Shown: positions 25,361-32,653 of the stretch, in pieces
Layout: the number at the start of each line of letters is the position of its first letter
How positions within the stretch are numbered: position 1 is the stretch's first letter
Assembly (NCBI GenBank): GCA_005790545.1
Contig: SXUL01000018.1
Location: 1-61,502 of the forward strand
DNA: 61,502 nucleotides
Direction: 5' to 3'
From: Planctomycetia bacterium
GTDB lineage: Bacteria; Planctomycetota; GCA-002687715
Program-made: the position numbers and the translations under genes
Notes under the pieces: generated by a model
Told to the model about the DNA's origin: nothing
The model's database searches: none
The model's input: the letters and a program-made list of their open reading frames with translations, nothing else

Positions 25361-26151
25361 GAACTCGTGGGCGCAGGCCCGGGGCTCCGGCTCAGTGCGC
25401 GTTCAAGGGCCCGCGTGTGGCACGCGCGGAGCCGGTGGAACATGACGAAGTAGCAGCCGAGCGCGAAGAGCATCTCCATCAGTTCCTTGATCAGCCGCCG
25501 GTCTTTCAGCTCATACAGCAGCGCACTGTCGTTCCTGCGCAGCACGATGTACACGAAGAGCGCGAGGAAGTAGGGGACGTAGCGGACGGGAACGGTGAAG
25601 TGCTCGAGGAATGTGAGGCGCTCTCCCCAGCGTTTCTGTCCACCTCGGACGCGCCGACCGAGCAGCAGCGCCGCGGATGAGAATACGCCGAATGCACCCA
25701 GCACCAGGCACACCCTGATCTGGTTCACGCCATGCATCAGTGGCAGATTGTGCAGATTCAGTTCCTGCTGCATGTTCACGGCAGCCAGAGCTTCGGGCGT
25801 CTCGAGGAGCAGCAGGCGTTGACCCCAACTCATCTCTTCCATGCCGATGAAAAAGAACGCCAGTGCGCCGACCCAGTGCAACCACGCAAGGGCGCGAGAT
25901 CCTGCCTGCCGATGCTGCAACGCTACGAGGTGGGCGAGAAAGGCCGTGAACAGGAAGAGCACGACCGTGAGTGTTTCGACAGCGCCGTCTTCTGCATGGA
26001 GCGCGACGAACTGGTGCCACGAGCGCAAGCCGAGGCGCACGACCACGGCGACAAGTCCGGCCACGAAGACGAGGTGCAGCGTGAAGGCAGCCAGTTCGCG
26101 GCCGACGGCGTGACCCGGCTTGGATGGAATCGTCGGCGTGGGAGGTGCCAT
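25357..26151 (-). CDS. Polytopic membrane protein of unknown function
   Basis: 264 residues with about six membrane helices. A conserved-looking core joins two helices: GMEEMSWGQRLLLLETPEALAAVN then LNLHNLPLMHG. I recall this GMEExSWGQR...LHN pattern from uncharacterised bacterial membrane proteins but know no function. The charged C-terminal tail follows a final helix (MLFALGCYFVMF). ATG at 26151 leaves about 40 nt to the divergent moaD, where TATGCT is a possible -10. Confidence 0.75.
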   Translation of the reverse strand: MAPPTPTIPSKPGHAVGRELAAFTLHLVFVAGLVAVVVRLGLRSWHQFVALHAEDGAVETLTVVLFLFTAFLAHLVALQHRQAGSRALAWLHWVGALAFFFIGMEEMSWGQRLLLLETPEALAAVNMQQELNLHNLPLMHGVNQIRVCLVLGAFGVFSSAALLLGRRVRGGQKRWGERLTFLEHFTVPVRYVPYFLALFVYIVLRRNDSALLYELKDRRLIKELMEMLFALGCYFVMFHRLRACHTRALERALSRSPGPAPTSS

Positions 26152-26191
26152 GGCTGCGCGGCAGCATAGCCCCCGTTGCTAGGCTCCCGCC

Positions 26192-26446
26192 GTGAGCTCG
26201 TCAGAACTCAAAGTCCTCTTCTTCGGTGAGTTGCGAGACATCAGCGGAGCGGAGTCCATCCAGGTCGTCTTGCCAACCGCAAGTCGACTTGCTGACCTGC
26301 TCGTGTTGCTGGAGTCCAGATATCCAAGGCTCGTGACGCATCGTGAACGGATGGCGTGCGCCGTGAATGCCCGCTGGTCGGACGCTGCCACAACACTCCA
26401 ACCGGGGGACGAGGTGGCGCTGCTGCCGCCCGTGAGCGGTGGATGA
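26192..26446 (+). CDS. moaD: MoaD, molybdopterin synthase small subunit
   Basis: 84 residues with ubiquitin-like fold. It supplies sulfur, as a C-terminal thiocarboxylate, for conversion of cyclic pyranopterin monophosphate to molybdopterin. The end LPPVSGG has the essential Gly-Gly terminus. The start is GTG at 26192. Its TGA overlaps the ATG of moaE (ATGA), so the two subunits are translationally coupled. Confidence 0.93.
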   Translation: MSSSELKVLFFGELRDISGAESIQVVLPTASRLADLLVLLESRYPRLVTHRERMACAVNARWSDAATTLQPGDEVALLPPVSGG

Positions 26447-26874
26447 AGATCGACGTACGGATCCAGCGTGAGGCTCTCGATGAAGCCGCCGCGCGCGCAC
26501 TGGTTGCGGCGTCCGGGCACGGAGCCATCGTGCTTTTCAGTGGCGTGGTGCGTGACTTCCATGAAGAGCTTCCAGTGAGCGCTGTGGACTACACCGCCTA
26601 CGAGCCGCTCGCGTGCACGGAGCTGGAAGCGGTCGCGCGCGAGGCTGCCGACGGGCTCGCAATCGGCGCGCTGGTTGTCTGGCATCGTCTCGGGCTGCTC
26701 CGCGTCGGCGAAGCGAGCATCGTGGTGGCAGTGGGCTCGCGTCATCGACTTCCGGCTCTGCGTTGCGTCGAGCGCCTGATGGATCTCCTGAAGCGTCGCG
26801 TGCCGATCTGGAAGCAGGAGCACGGGCCTGATGGACCACGCTGGGTGCAGGGCGAAATGCCTCCCGGGCGTTGA
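26443..26874 (+). CDS. moaE: MoaE, molybdopterin synthase catalytic subunit
   Basis: 143 residues. It forms the heterotetramer with MoaD and inserts the dithiolene sulfurs. FSGVVRDFHE, the YEPLACTELEAVA segment, VVWHRLGLLRVGEASIVVAVGSRHR and the C-terminal KRRVPIWKQE with the active-site Lys match the family closely. No other moa genes are present in the window. Confidence 0.95.
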   Translation: MKIDVRIQREALDEAAARALVAASGHGAIVLFSGVVRDFHEELPVSAVDYTAYEPLACTELEAVAREAADGLAIGALVVWHRLGLLRVGEASIVVAVGSRHRLPALRCVERLMDLLKRRVPIWKQEHGPDGPRWVQGEMPPGR

Positions 26875-26906
26875 CAGTCGCCGCGGAACTCCTGAGACTC
26901 TCGCAC

Positions 26907-27653
26907 ATGGCCAGCGTGGATGAACGCGTCCGTTTCTGCCGCCACTGCAACGCCGTGGTGGGCTGGCATGCGCGCGCCTGCTCCGAGTGCGGCATGGCAC
27001 TTGAAGGGGATGGACAGCAGCGCGCGCGGGAGGCAACTCCCGAGGCGCAAGCTCATGAGTTCTTCAAGGCGCAAATGCGCATTTGCCATCGCGCGCGTGA
27101 GGAGACAGCTCGACTCGTCGAGAACACCGCGACCATCGAACGGCGCTTGTCCGCACTGGAAGGACGCAAGGCCAGCACAGAGACGCGGGGGGACTTGCTC
27201 GTTGCGAGTGAGCGGCTCCTCGATCTTGAGGGGAACTGGGAAGACATCCAACGGCGCTTCAACGCGGCCACGGAATCTCTGGAGGAGGTCTTCACTTGCG
27301 AAGTGCTGGATGTGGAAGCGGCATTCGTGATGCCCGCGCAGTTCGAAGATGCGTTGAAGCAGGAGGCCGAATCCCTTGACGCGGACCTGAGGTCCGCCGA
27401 GGAGGGGATCACCAGCCTGCGGCGGCACCATGGTGTCGTGCACGCGCGCCACAAGAACGATGTGGCCGGATTGGCGACCGGCGCCAGGGGGACACTTGTC
27501 CTCGGTCTCGTGGCCATGGCCGCCGCGGCTGCGGGCGGCCTGGGGGGCATCCTGCTCGGAGGCCTTGAGCCAACGGCACTTGCGTTCAGTCTCTTGCCGG
27601 CCTGGATTGGCATCCTCCTGCTTTTCTTGAACGCACGCGCGAAGTCCCTCTGA
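26907..27653 (+). CDS. Zinc-ribbon, coiled-coil membrane protein
   Basis: 248 residues. An N-terminal zinc ribbon (CRHC at about residue 11 and CSEC at about 28) is followed by about 150 residues of charged helix likely to form coiled coil, and two C-terminal hydrophobic helices (GTLVLGLVAMAAAAAGGLGGILLGG and ALAFSLLPAWIGILLLFLN). Function unknown. ATG at 26907 is chosen; a TTG at 26871 would overlap moaE. It follows moaE by 32 nt and could be co-transcribed. Confidence 0.7.
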   Translation: MASVDERVRFCRHCNAVVGWHARACSECGMALEGDGQQRAREATPEAQAHEFFKAQMRICHRAREETARLVENTATIERRLSALEGRKASTETRGDLLVASERLLDLEGNWEDIQRRFNAATESLEEVFTCEVLDVEAAFVMPAQFEDALKQEAESLDADLRSAEEGITSLRRHHGVVHARHKNDVAGLATGARGTLVLGLVAMAAAAAGGLGGILLGGLEPTALAFSLLPAWIGILLLFLNARAKSL

Positions 27654-27678
27654 CGCGCGAAATCGGCAGGAAAGCCCT

Positions 27679-27707
27679 GCCAGATCCGGAGTTCTGGCCG
27701 TTATACT
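27679..27707 (+). promoter_or_regulatory. TATACT box next to an inverted repeat
   Basis: TATACT at 27702-27707 is a good -10 match about 68 nt upstream of the ATG at 27775. An inverted repeat GCCAGA-N8-TCTGGC (27679-27698) lies immediately upstream, where a -35 would be, and could be an operator or activator site. Confidence 0.4.
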
Positions 27708-27774
27708 CAGGCTAGCGGAGCCGAGCGTGCCATGCATGGCGCGCTGTGACCCCGCTATTTTCGGAGGCCGCGTC

Positions 27775-28377
27775 ATGACAGTCCTTCGCACGCATTTCTT
27801 GGCCGCGTTGTTCGCGGTGCTCCTCGTTCCCGGGCTCACGCTGCTCGCCCCAGGGCGCGCCGGGACGCTGCCCAATGTGAACGAAGTGGTCAGTGTGCAG
27901 ATGACAGTGGAGCCTGTGGGGCAGAAGCTCCACATTCACGTCACGGGAGCTGCGGGGCAGGTTGGTGTCGTGCGCATGGCGCTGCTGCCGCTGGGCGGAA
28001 GCAGTCTGGTCTTCATGGATGTGCCCTTCACGCTGACAGCAGCCGGGAACCACACTTGGATCACAGATCTGGTGAACTTCGAGGTGTGGCCGGCCTTTGA
28101 TTGTGTGGCCCAGGTCCTGACGACCTCCAATGATGGATCGATCCAGTACTCGGATCCGTGGGGCCTCAGGATGCGCCGCTACCCGCTCGCGCAGGTGGCC
28201 GGCATCCCGCTGCCTTCCGGCGGTGCCACGAGCATCCCGATGCCGGGCACCACGACACCACTCTTCCCTGTGACGTGGACCGCGATCCAGGGACGTGCTC
28301 TCGGGAGTACGTCCTACGAATGTCTGATCTTTGCCACGGCCGTCCCCGGGATCGAAGGCGTCCTGCCGGTGAACTGA
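27775..28377 (+). CDS. Secreted protein of unknown function
   Basis: 200 residues with a signal peptide (FLAALFAVLLVPGLTLLAPGRAG). The mature part is beta-rich with no recognised motif and only a few Cys. GGAGG lies about 9 nt upstream of the ATG. It ends 10 nt before the sigma-like gene, so it probably heads that operon and may be its regulated output or sensor, which is inference. Confidence 0.7.
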   Translation: MTVLRTHFLAALFAVLLVPGLTLLAPGRAGTLPNVNEVVSVQMTVEPVGQKLHIHVTGAAGQVGVVRMALLPLGGSSLVFMDVPFTLTAAGNHTWITDLVNFEVWPAFDCVAQVLTTSNDGSIQYSDPWGLRMRRYPLAQVAGIPLPSGGATSIPMPGTTTPLFPVTWTAIQGRALGSTSYECLIFATAVPGIEGVLPVN

Positions 28378-28387
28378 GGAGAACTCC

Positions 28388-29452
28388 ATGCTGCACCATC
28401 CACTCACGGATGTTGTGGCGGAGGCCTCCCGCAAAGCCCCGCCACGCTCCCATCAACAAGAACTCCTGCTGCGCGCGTCCGCCATGTTGGCAGAGATCAC
28501 GCGCCAGTCCCACGATTCCGCCACACCCGAGCGCGTTCGCGCCAAGCAACAGCTCTTCCTCGCATCGCTCGAGGCCTGTTCGCGCCGCCTCGGCGCGCGC
28601 TTGCTGGAACCTACATTCCTCATCAATGCGGTGGGTGAAGCGATCGGCCGATCCGAGCTCATCAGCCAGAGTGTGGTGAGCTTCATCCAGGTCGGGCTGT
28701 ACTTCTTCGGCCTCGATCAGATCGAACGCCGCTGGCCGCGCGAAGCCGTGAGCTGCAGCGCGGTGCACGCCGAGCATCTCGGGCTTTTCGTCGGACGCGA
28801 CGGACTGAAGGCCGTGGTCGCCCGTGCCAAGGCCCGCGAGGCCGAAGGGCGCCCGTACTGCCTTACATGGCACTACCTCAACAGCCTGCGGACCGCGGTT
28901 CTGAGCTACTGCAGGAAGTCGCACGACGCACTCGACCATGCGTCCGCCGGAGAAGAGATGGATGCGCTGGCTTCGGCACCACTGGCCGATGCTGCTCCAC
29001 ACGAACGCATACAATTGGTGCTCGAAGTATTCCAGACGGAACTCACCCCCGAACAGAAGCAGATCTACCTGGCACAACATGCTGCGGAGCTCCAGGGCGA
29101 TGCACAGTCACCGCTCGCTGAGCTTTTCGGAATGGCGGGCACCAGCATGGATGAGCTTCATCCCGGGTGGGCCGAGATCGCGACGCGTGTGGGAATGAGC
29201 GAGAAGTCCGCGAAGCGCGAGTATCTCCGCGCGTTGCACACGCTCCTTGCAGGGGTGGCGCGGAAGACCTTCGGTTCCGGGCCGCTGCCTGTCGCCATGG
29301 TGCGCCGCATCCAGGATGCATTGCTGGCCAGCATCCGCGAGAAGGACCTGCGCCTGCGGGACCACAACACCGGGCGTGGAATGGGTGTGCTGGTCGAGAA
29401 GTGGCAGGTTGCGCTGCGCTTCGTTCTTGCGAGCGAGCGCGTTTCCGCCTGA
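28388..29452 (+). CDS. Divergent sigma-factor-like regulator
   Basis: 354 residues. A long helical N-terminus is followed at about 250-300 by a region-4-like HTH (WAEIATRVGMSEKSAKREYLRALHTLL). A central segment, EGRPYCLTWHYLNSLRTAVLSYCRK, could correspond to the region 2 core helix but is too divergent to be sure. The ATG has AGGAGAACTCC just upstream. The next gene, 2 nt downstream, begins with an anti-sigma-type zinc finger, which supports a sigma/anti-sigma reading. Confidence 0.6.
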   Translation: MLHHPLTDVVAEASRKAPPRSHQQELLLRASAMLAEITRQSHDSATPERVRAKQQLFLASLEACSRRLGARLLEPTFLINAVGEAIGRSELISQSVVSFIQVGLYFFGLDQIERRWPREAVSCSAVHAEHLGLFVGRDGLKAVVARAKAREAEGRPYCLTWHYLNSLRTAVLSYCRKSHDALDHASAGEEMDALASAPLADAAPHERIQLVLEVFQTELTPEQKQIYLAQHAAELQGDAQSPLAELFGMAGTSMDELHPGWAEIATRVGMSEKSAKREYLRALHTLLAGVARKTFGSGPLPVAMVRRIQDALLASIREKDLRLRDHNTGRGMGVLVEKWQVALRFVLASERVSA

Positions 29453-29454
29453 GC

Positions 29455-30375
29455 ATGGATCCCGATTGCGAGCTTGTCGCGAAGTGGATGAGCCGCTTCG
29501 TTGCTTCGCGGGGCACAGCCACGTTGGCCGAAATCTCGGCCCACGCGGAGGCCTGTGTCGTCTGCCAGGAGAAGCTGGCGCGATTCTTCCACACGGCCGA
29601 ACTGCCGGAATCGAGTTACCTCCGCGAGACGGTGGACGAACTGGCGCTCGCGTTGCTCAACCTCGCGCGAGCTCTCATTCGTGACGAACCCGGTACCGAG
29701 GAGACAGAGAATGTCCGCATCACCGAAGAGGGTGGCGGCTCCGCCGACGAGAACCGGGCGGCTGGAGTGGAACTCATCGCGGACGCCGAAGACTTCTCCG
29801 GCACGAGCCGTGTGGGCGGAGTTGATCTCGATCTGGTGCGTGGTGAACTCGACGCCACGGAAGAGCGGCGCGCGCGCCGTACGGACCTTGCGCGTTCGCT
29901 CTTCCGGCGCATCACCGGGCTGGACTGCCGCTCGCGCGCGAAGGCATGGAACTGGCTGGGAGTGCTCCACTACCAGCGTGAGGAATTCATGGATGCCGAG
30001 GCGGCGTTTCTCGCGGCTCTCGCCGAGCCGCACGGCGCGCGGGATGCCAGAGCATTCGCGCATTGCAACCTCGCCTACGTGCACAAGCACCGCGGTGATC
30101 TCGACCGGGCCGTGAAGTCCGCGGACAAGGCCTTGGTGTTGGCCGAAGAGGATGGCCGCGACCCCTATTTCGCCTCGTTCGTCGGCATCTATGTGCGGCT
30201 GCTCCGCAGGGGGGACGGAGATGAAGAGCGCGCCCGGAGCCTCCTTGACCAACTCCTGCAGGCGCCAGGGGGCCGGCTCCGTTTCCTGCAGGATCTCGGT
30301 CTGCCCAGCAATGTCCCGGTGAAGGACGTCGTTTCCAAGTCTGCTCTCGGCAAGTGCTTGGGGCTTGGCGCCTGA
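29455..30375 (+). CDS. Zinc-finger (anti-sigma-like) protein with TPR segment
   Basis: 306 residues. The N-terminus has AEISAHAEACVVCQEK, an H-x3-C-x2-C anti-sigma-type zinc finger. An acidic linker follows and then TPR-like helices at about 160-250 (AKAWNWLGVLHYQREEFMDAEAAFLAAL, AFAHCNLAYVHKHRGDLDRAVKSA). There is no obvious membrane helix, so it is likely a soluble partner of the upstream sigma-like protein; the genes are 2 nt apart. A strong terminator lies about 180 nt downstream. Confidence 0.7.
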   Translation: MDPDCELVAKWMSRFVASRGTATLAEISAHAEACVVCQEKLARFFHTAELPESSYLRETVDELALALLNLARALIRDEPGTEETENVRITEEGGGSADENRAAGVELIADAEDFSGTSRVGGVDLDLVRGELDATEERRARRTDLARSLFRRITGLDCRSRAKAWNWLGVLHYQREEFMDAEAAFLAALAEPHGARDARAFAHCNLAYVHKHRGDLDRAVKSADKALVLAEEDGRDPYFASFVGIYVRLLRRGDGDEERARSLLDQLLQAPGGRLRFLQDLGLPSNVPVKDVVSKSALGKCLGLGA

Positions 30376-30556
30376 AATTCTGGTTTTCTTCGCCGTTCCG
30401 GGACGCTTCTTTGCCATTCCCAGTGGACACAACCGCCGCACGCAAGTGCGGCACGGCCCTCCAAGGGGGCTGGATGGAATAGAACCGCTGGGCTTTATCG
30501 GGACCGACACGGGGTTGGCACCGATGGCAGGGGAGCTCGGCGGAGATCGAGGGGTG

Positions 30557-30598
30557 GGGCCTTCGTGATCAGGGTGATCACGGAGGCCCTCCTTTTTT
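30557..30598 (+). terminator. Strong intrinsic terminator
   Basis: A 15-bp stem with a single G-U pair: arms 30557-30571 and 30575-30589, loop GGG, core GTGATCA/TGATCAC. It is followed by CTCC and six T at 30593-30598. It ends the plus-strand operon 27775-30375 and abuts the stop of the convergent rhomboid gene. Confidence 0.85.
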
Positions 30599-31383
30599 CA
30601 GCGCCCCTCGAGGGCCCCGAGCCCGATCCGCACATCTTCCGAGCGCTCCGCCACGAAGGCGATACCCCAGGCGATGGCTGCCAGCGCGGTGACGAAGAGA
30701 ATCAGCGTCGCCACGCGCGCACGCTGAGCGGTCACGAGACGCGCTCGCCCTTCGAGGCAGTGGTCGAGAAGAAACCCCGCCGCGAAGCCGCCAGCGTGGG
30801 CGGCGTTGTTGACGTTCGGGATGATGATCCCGAGGACGAGATTCACGATGGCCCAAGTGATGAGTTGGCGACGCAACTGAAGGGCGACAATGTCCGTGCG
30901 ACGGCGAAAGTGGGCGATGAGAAGTCCCATCAACCCGCACACCGCGCCGGATGCCCCAACGGAGAGGCCTGGCTGTCCTTGCAGGCAGAACCAGCCGTCG
31001 GAGACGAGGCTCGCTATCAGCCCTGTGAAGAGGAAACTGGCGAGGAGCAGCGTGCCACCGAAAAGAGACTGCACGGCTCGGCCGAGTTGCCAGAGCGCGA
31101 AGCCGTTCATCAGGAAGTGGATCAGACCGGCGTGGAGGAACACAGCCGTGAACGTGCGCCACACCTCGCCCTCGACCAGGAAGGCCGGGCTGTCAGCACC
31201 CAGCGCGTAGAGCGTCGCGAAGCTGATGTCCTCGCCGGCGTAGCCTCGCGTGGCATTCCAGGCATTCAGCGTGCGATCGAGAACCACCTCGCCGAGGAAC
31301 ATGAGCCCGAGGAGAGTGAGCAGCAGGTTCAACGCCGGCATGGGCACGCGGAACCGGCCGAGGAGCGGTGCTTCGTGGTGCAT
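30598..31383 (-). CDS. Rhomboid-family intramembrane serine protease
   Basis: 261 residues with about six or seven membrane helices. The catalytic Ser is in GASGAVCGL and the catalytic His in NNAAHAGGFAAGFLLD; HAGLIHFLMNGFALWQLG supplies the conserved His/Asn of helix 2. Rhomboids cut transmembrane helices within the membrane. Both catalytic residues are present, so it should be active. It is divergent from the YycJ-like gene. Confidence 0.92.
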   Translation of the reverse strand: MHHEAPLLGRFRVPMPALNLLLTLLGLMFLGEVVLDRTLNAWNATRGYAGEDISFATLYALGADSPAFLVEGEVWRTFTAVFLHAGLIHFLMNGFALWQLGRAVQSLFGGTLLLASFLFTGLIASLVSDGWFCLQGQPGLSVGASGAVCGLMGLLIAHFRRRTDIVALQLRRQLITWAIVNLVLGIIIPNVNNAAHAGGFAAGFLLDHCLEGRARLVTAQRARVATLILFVTALAAIAWGIAFVAERSEDVRIGLGALEGR

Positions 31384-31443
31384 TGCCGGACGTTAGCGCG
31401 CCTTTGCGTTGACCTCGGTTCGTGCAACGCATACAAGACGCCC

Positions 31444-32259
31444 GTGGCGGTACGGCTTCAGTTTTCCGTGCTTGGCAGCGGCAGCCGGGGAAACGCGGTC
31501 CTCGTTCAAGCGGGAGCCAACGCGATCCTCCTGGACGCGGGCATCTCCGCGTCCCAAGTTGCAGAACGCATGGCCAGCATTGGATGTGCAAGCCGACCGG
31601 AAGCCATCCTGCTCACGCACGAGCATGCTGACCATGTCACCCATGTGCGCCGAGTGGCAGACGCGACGGGGGCTCGTGTTCTCGGCACCGAAGGCACACT
31701 CGCGGCGACTGCGAAAAAAGGAAAGCTCGGTTCTGCATCCCATACGGCGTTCAGAGCGGGCGAGTCCTTCAGTTGTGGCGCGCTGGAAGTCGAGGTGATC
31801 GCCAAGCCTCACGATGCCGCCGAGCCCGTGGGGTTTCTCGTTCACGCAGGGGGCTCCACGTTGGGATTCTTCACCGACCTCGGTCAGGTGGATGCCACAG
31901 TGGGCGCTGCACTTGAGCGCTGCACGGCCCTCATCCTCGAAGCCAATCATGACCGGGACATGCTCGCGGCGGGGCCCTACCCGCCATGGTTGCAGGCGCG
32001 CGTCGGCGGCGCACGTGGCCATCTCGCCAATCACGCGTGCATGGAGGCCCTCGCGCGTCATGCGGGGCCGGGGCTCCGCGAAGTGGTGTTCGCGCACCTC
32101 TCGTCGGAGAACAACTCGCCGACAGCGGTGCGGACGGCCGCGCAAGCAACATTGGGGCTGCAGACGCGCTACTCGCGGCGGCTCAGCCTTCAGGACAGAC
32201 CCACACCACTTCTTGAAGCGGGGGTCGTTGAAGCTCAGACACTTCTGAGAAGAGCATAG
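31444..32259 (+). CDS. YycJ/WalJ-like metallo-beta-lactamase-fold hydrolase
   Basis: 271 residues. It opens with FSVLGSGSRGNAVLVQAG, typical of the YycJ/PhnP branch, followed by the metal site LLTHEHADHVTHV, FFTDLGQV and ALILEANHDRDML. The family includes DNA-acting 5' exonucleases and phosphodiesterases; which applies here is not clear. The GTG at 31444 gives the family N-terminus. Its 3' end overlaps the convergent PilZ gene by 25 nt. Confidence 0.85.
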   Translation: MAVRLQFSVLGSGSRGNAVLVQAGANAILLDAGISASQVAERMASIGCASRPEAILLTHEHADHVTHVRRVADATGARVLGTEGTLAATAKKGKLGSASHTAFRAGESFSCGALEVEVIAKPHDAAEPVGFLVHAGGSTLGFFTDLGQVDATVGAALERCTALILEANHDRDMLAAGPYPPWLQARVGGARGHLANHACMEALARHAGPGLREVVFAHLSSENNSPTAVRTAAQATLGLQTRYSRRLSLQDRPTPLLEAGVVEAQTLLRRA

Positions 32260-32588
32260 AGCGCGCGGCGCGTGGCGTCGTCCATGCGCGTGAACTGGAT
32301 ACCGGTGCGCCCCGTGGAAGCTGCGTCCGTCCAACTGGACCAGACCACACGCCCGAGAATGCGGAGTTCGTTCGCGGTGCCTTCCGCGAGGCAGAGCTCG
32401 ATGGTCTCGGGGCCTTCAATGGCGCACGGCAACTCGAGACACGCACCGCCGAGGCCGAGATCTCTCAGCCGGGCACGGCCGCGTCGCGCGAGCCGCGGCA
32501 GCAGCCAGGTGACTTCTGCGCCGCACGGGAACCGTTCGTGACTGCGCGTGTCCGGTCGTTCGAGCGTGATCGGGTTGGGTTGCGTCAT
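32235..32588 (-). CDS. PilZ-domain protein
   Basis: 117 residues making one PilZ domain. RSHERFPC provides the RxxxR part and DLGLGGACLEL the D-x-S/G-x-x-G part of the cyclic-di-GMP binding motif; the usual Ser is Gly. VVWSSWTDAASTGRTGIQF is the end of the barrel. It probably binds c-di-GMP and controls an envelope process. The start at 32588 lacks a clear ribosome-binding site. It lies 65 nt downstream of the epimerase/radical-SAM gene on the same strand. Confidence 0.8.
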   Translation of the reverse strand: MTQPNPITLERPDTRSHERFPCGAEVTWLLPRLARRGRARLRDLGLGGACLELPCAIEGPETIELCLAEGTANELRILGRVVWSSWTDAASTGRTGIQFTRMDDATRRALYALLRSV

Positions 32589-32653
32589 GGAGGAATGTCC
32601 CAAACCTCTTCGACCACGCAGGCTTTGCTGCTGAAGCCGCAACGGCTTCTGGA

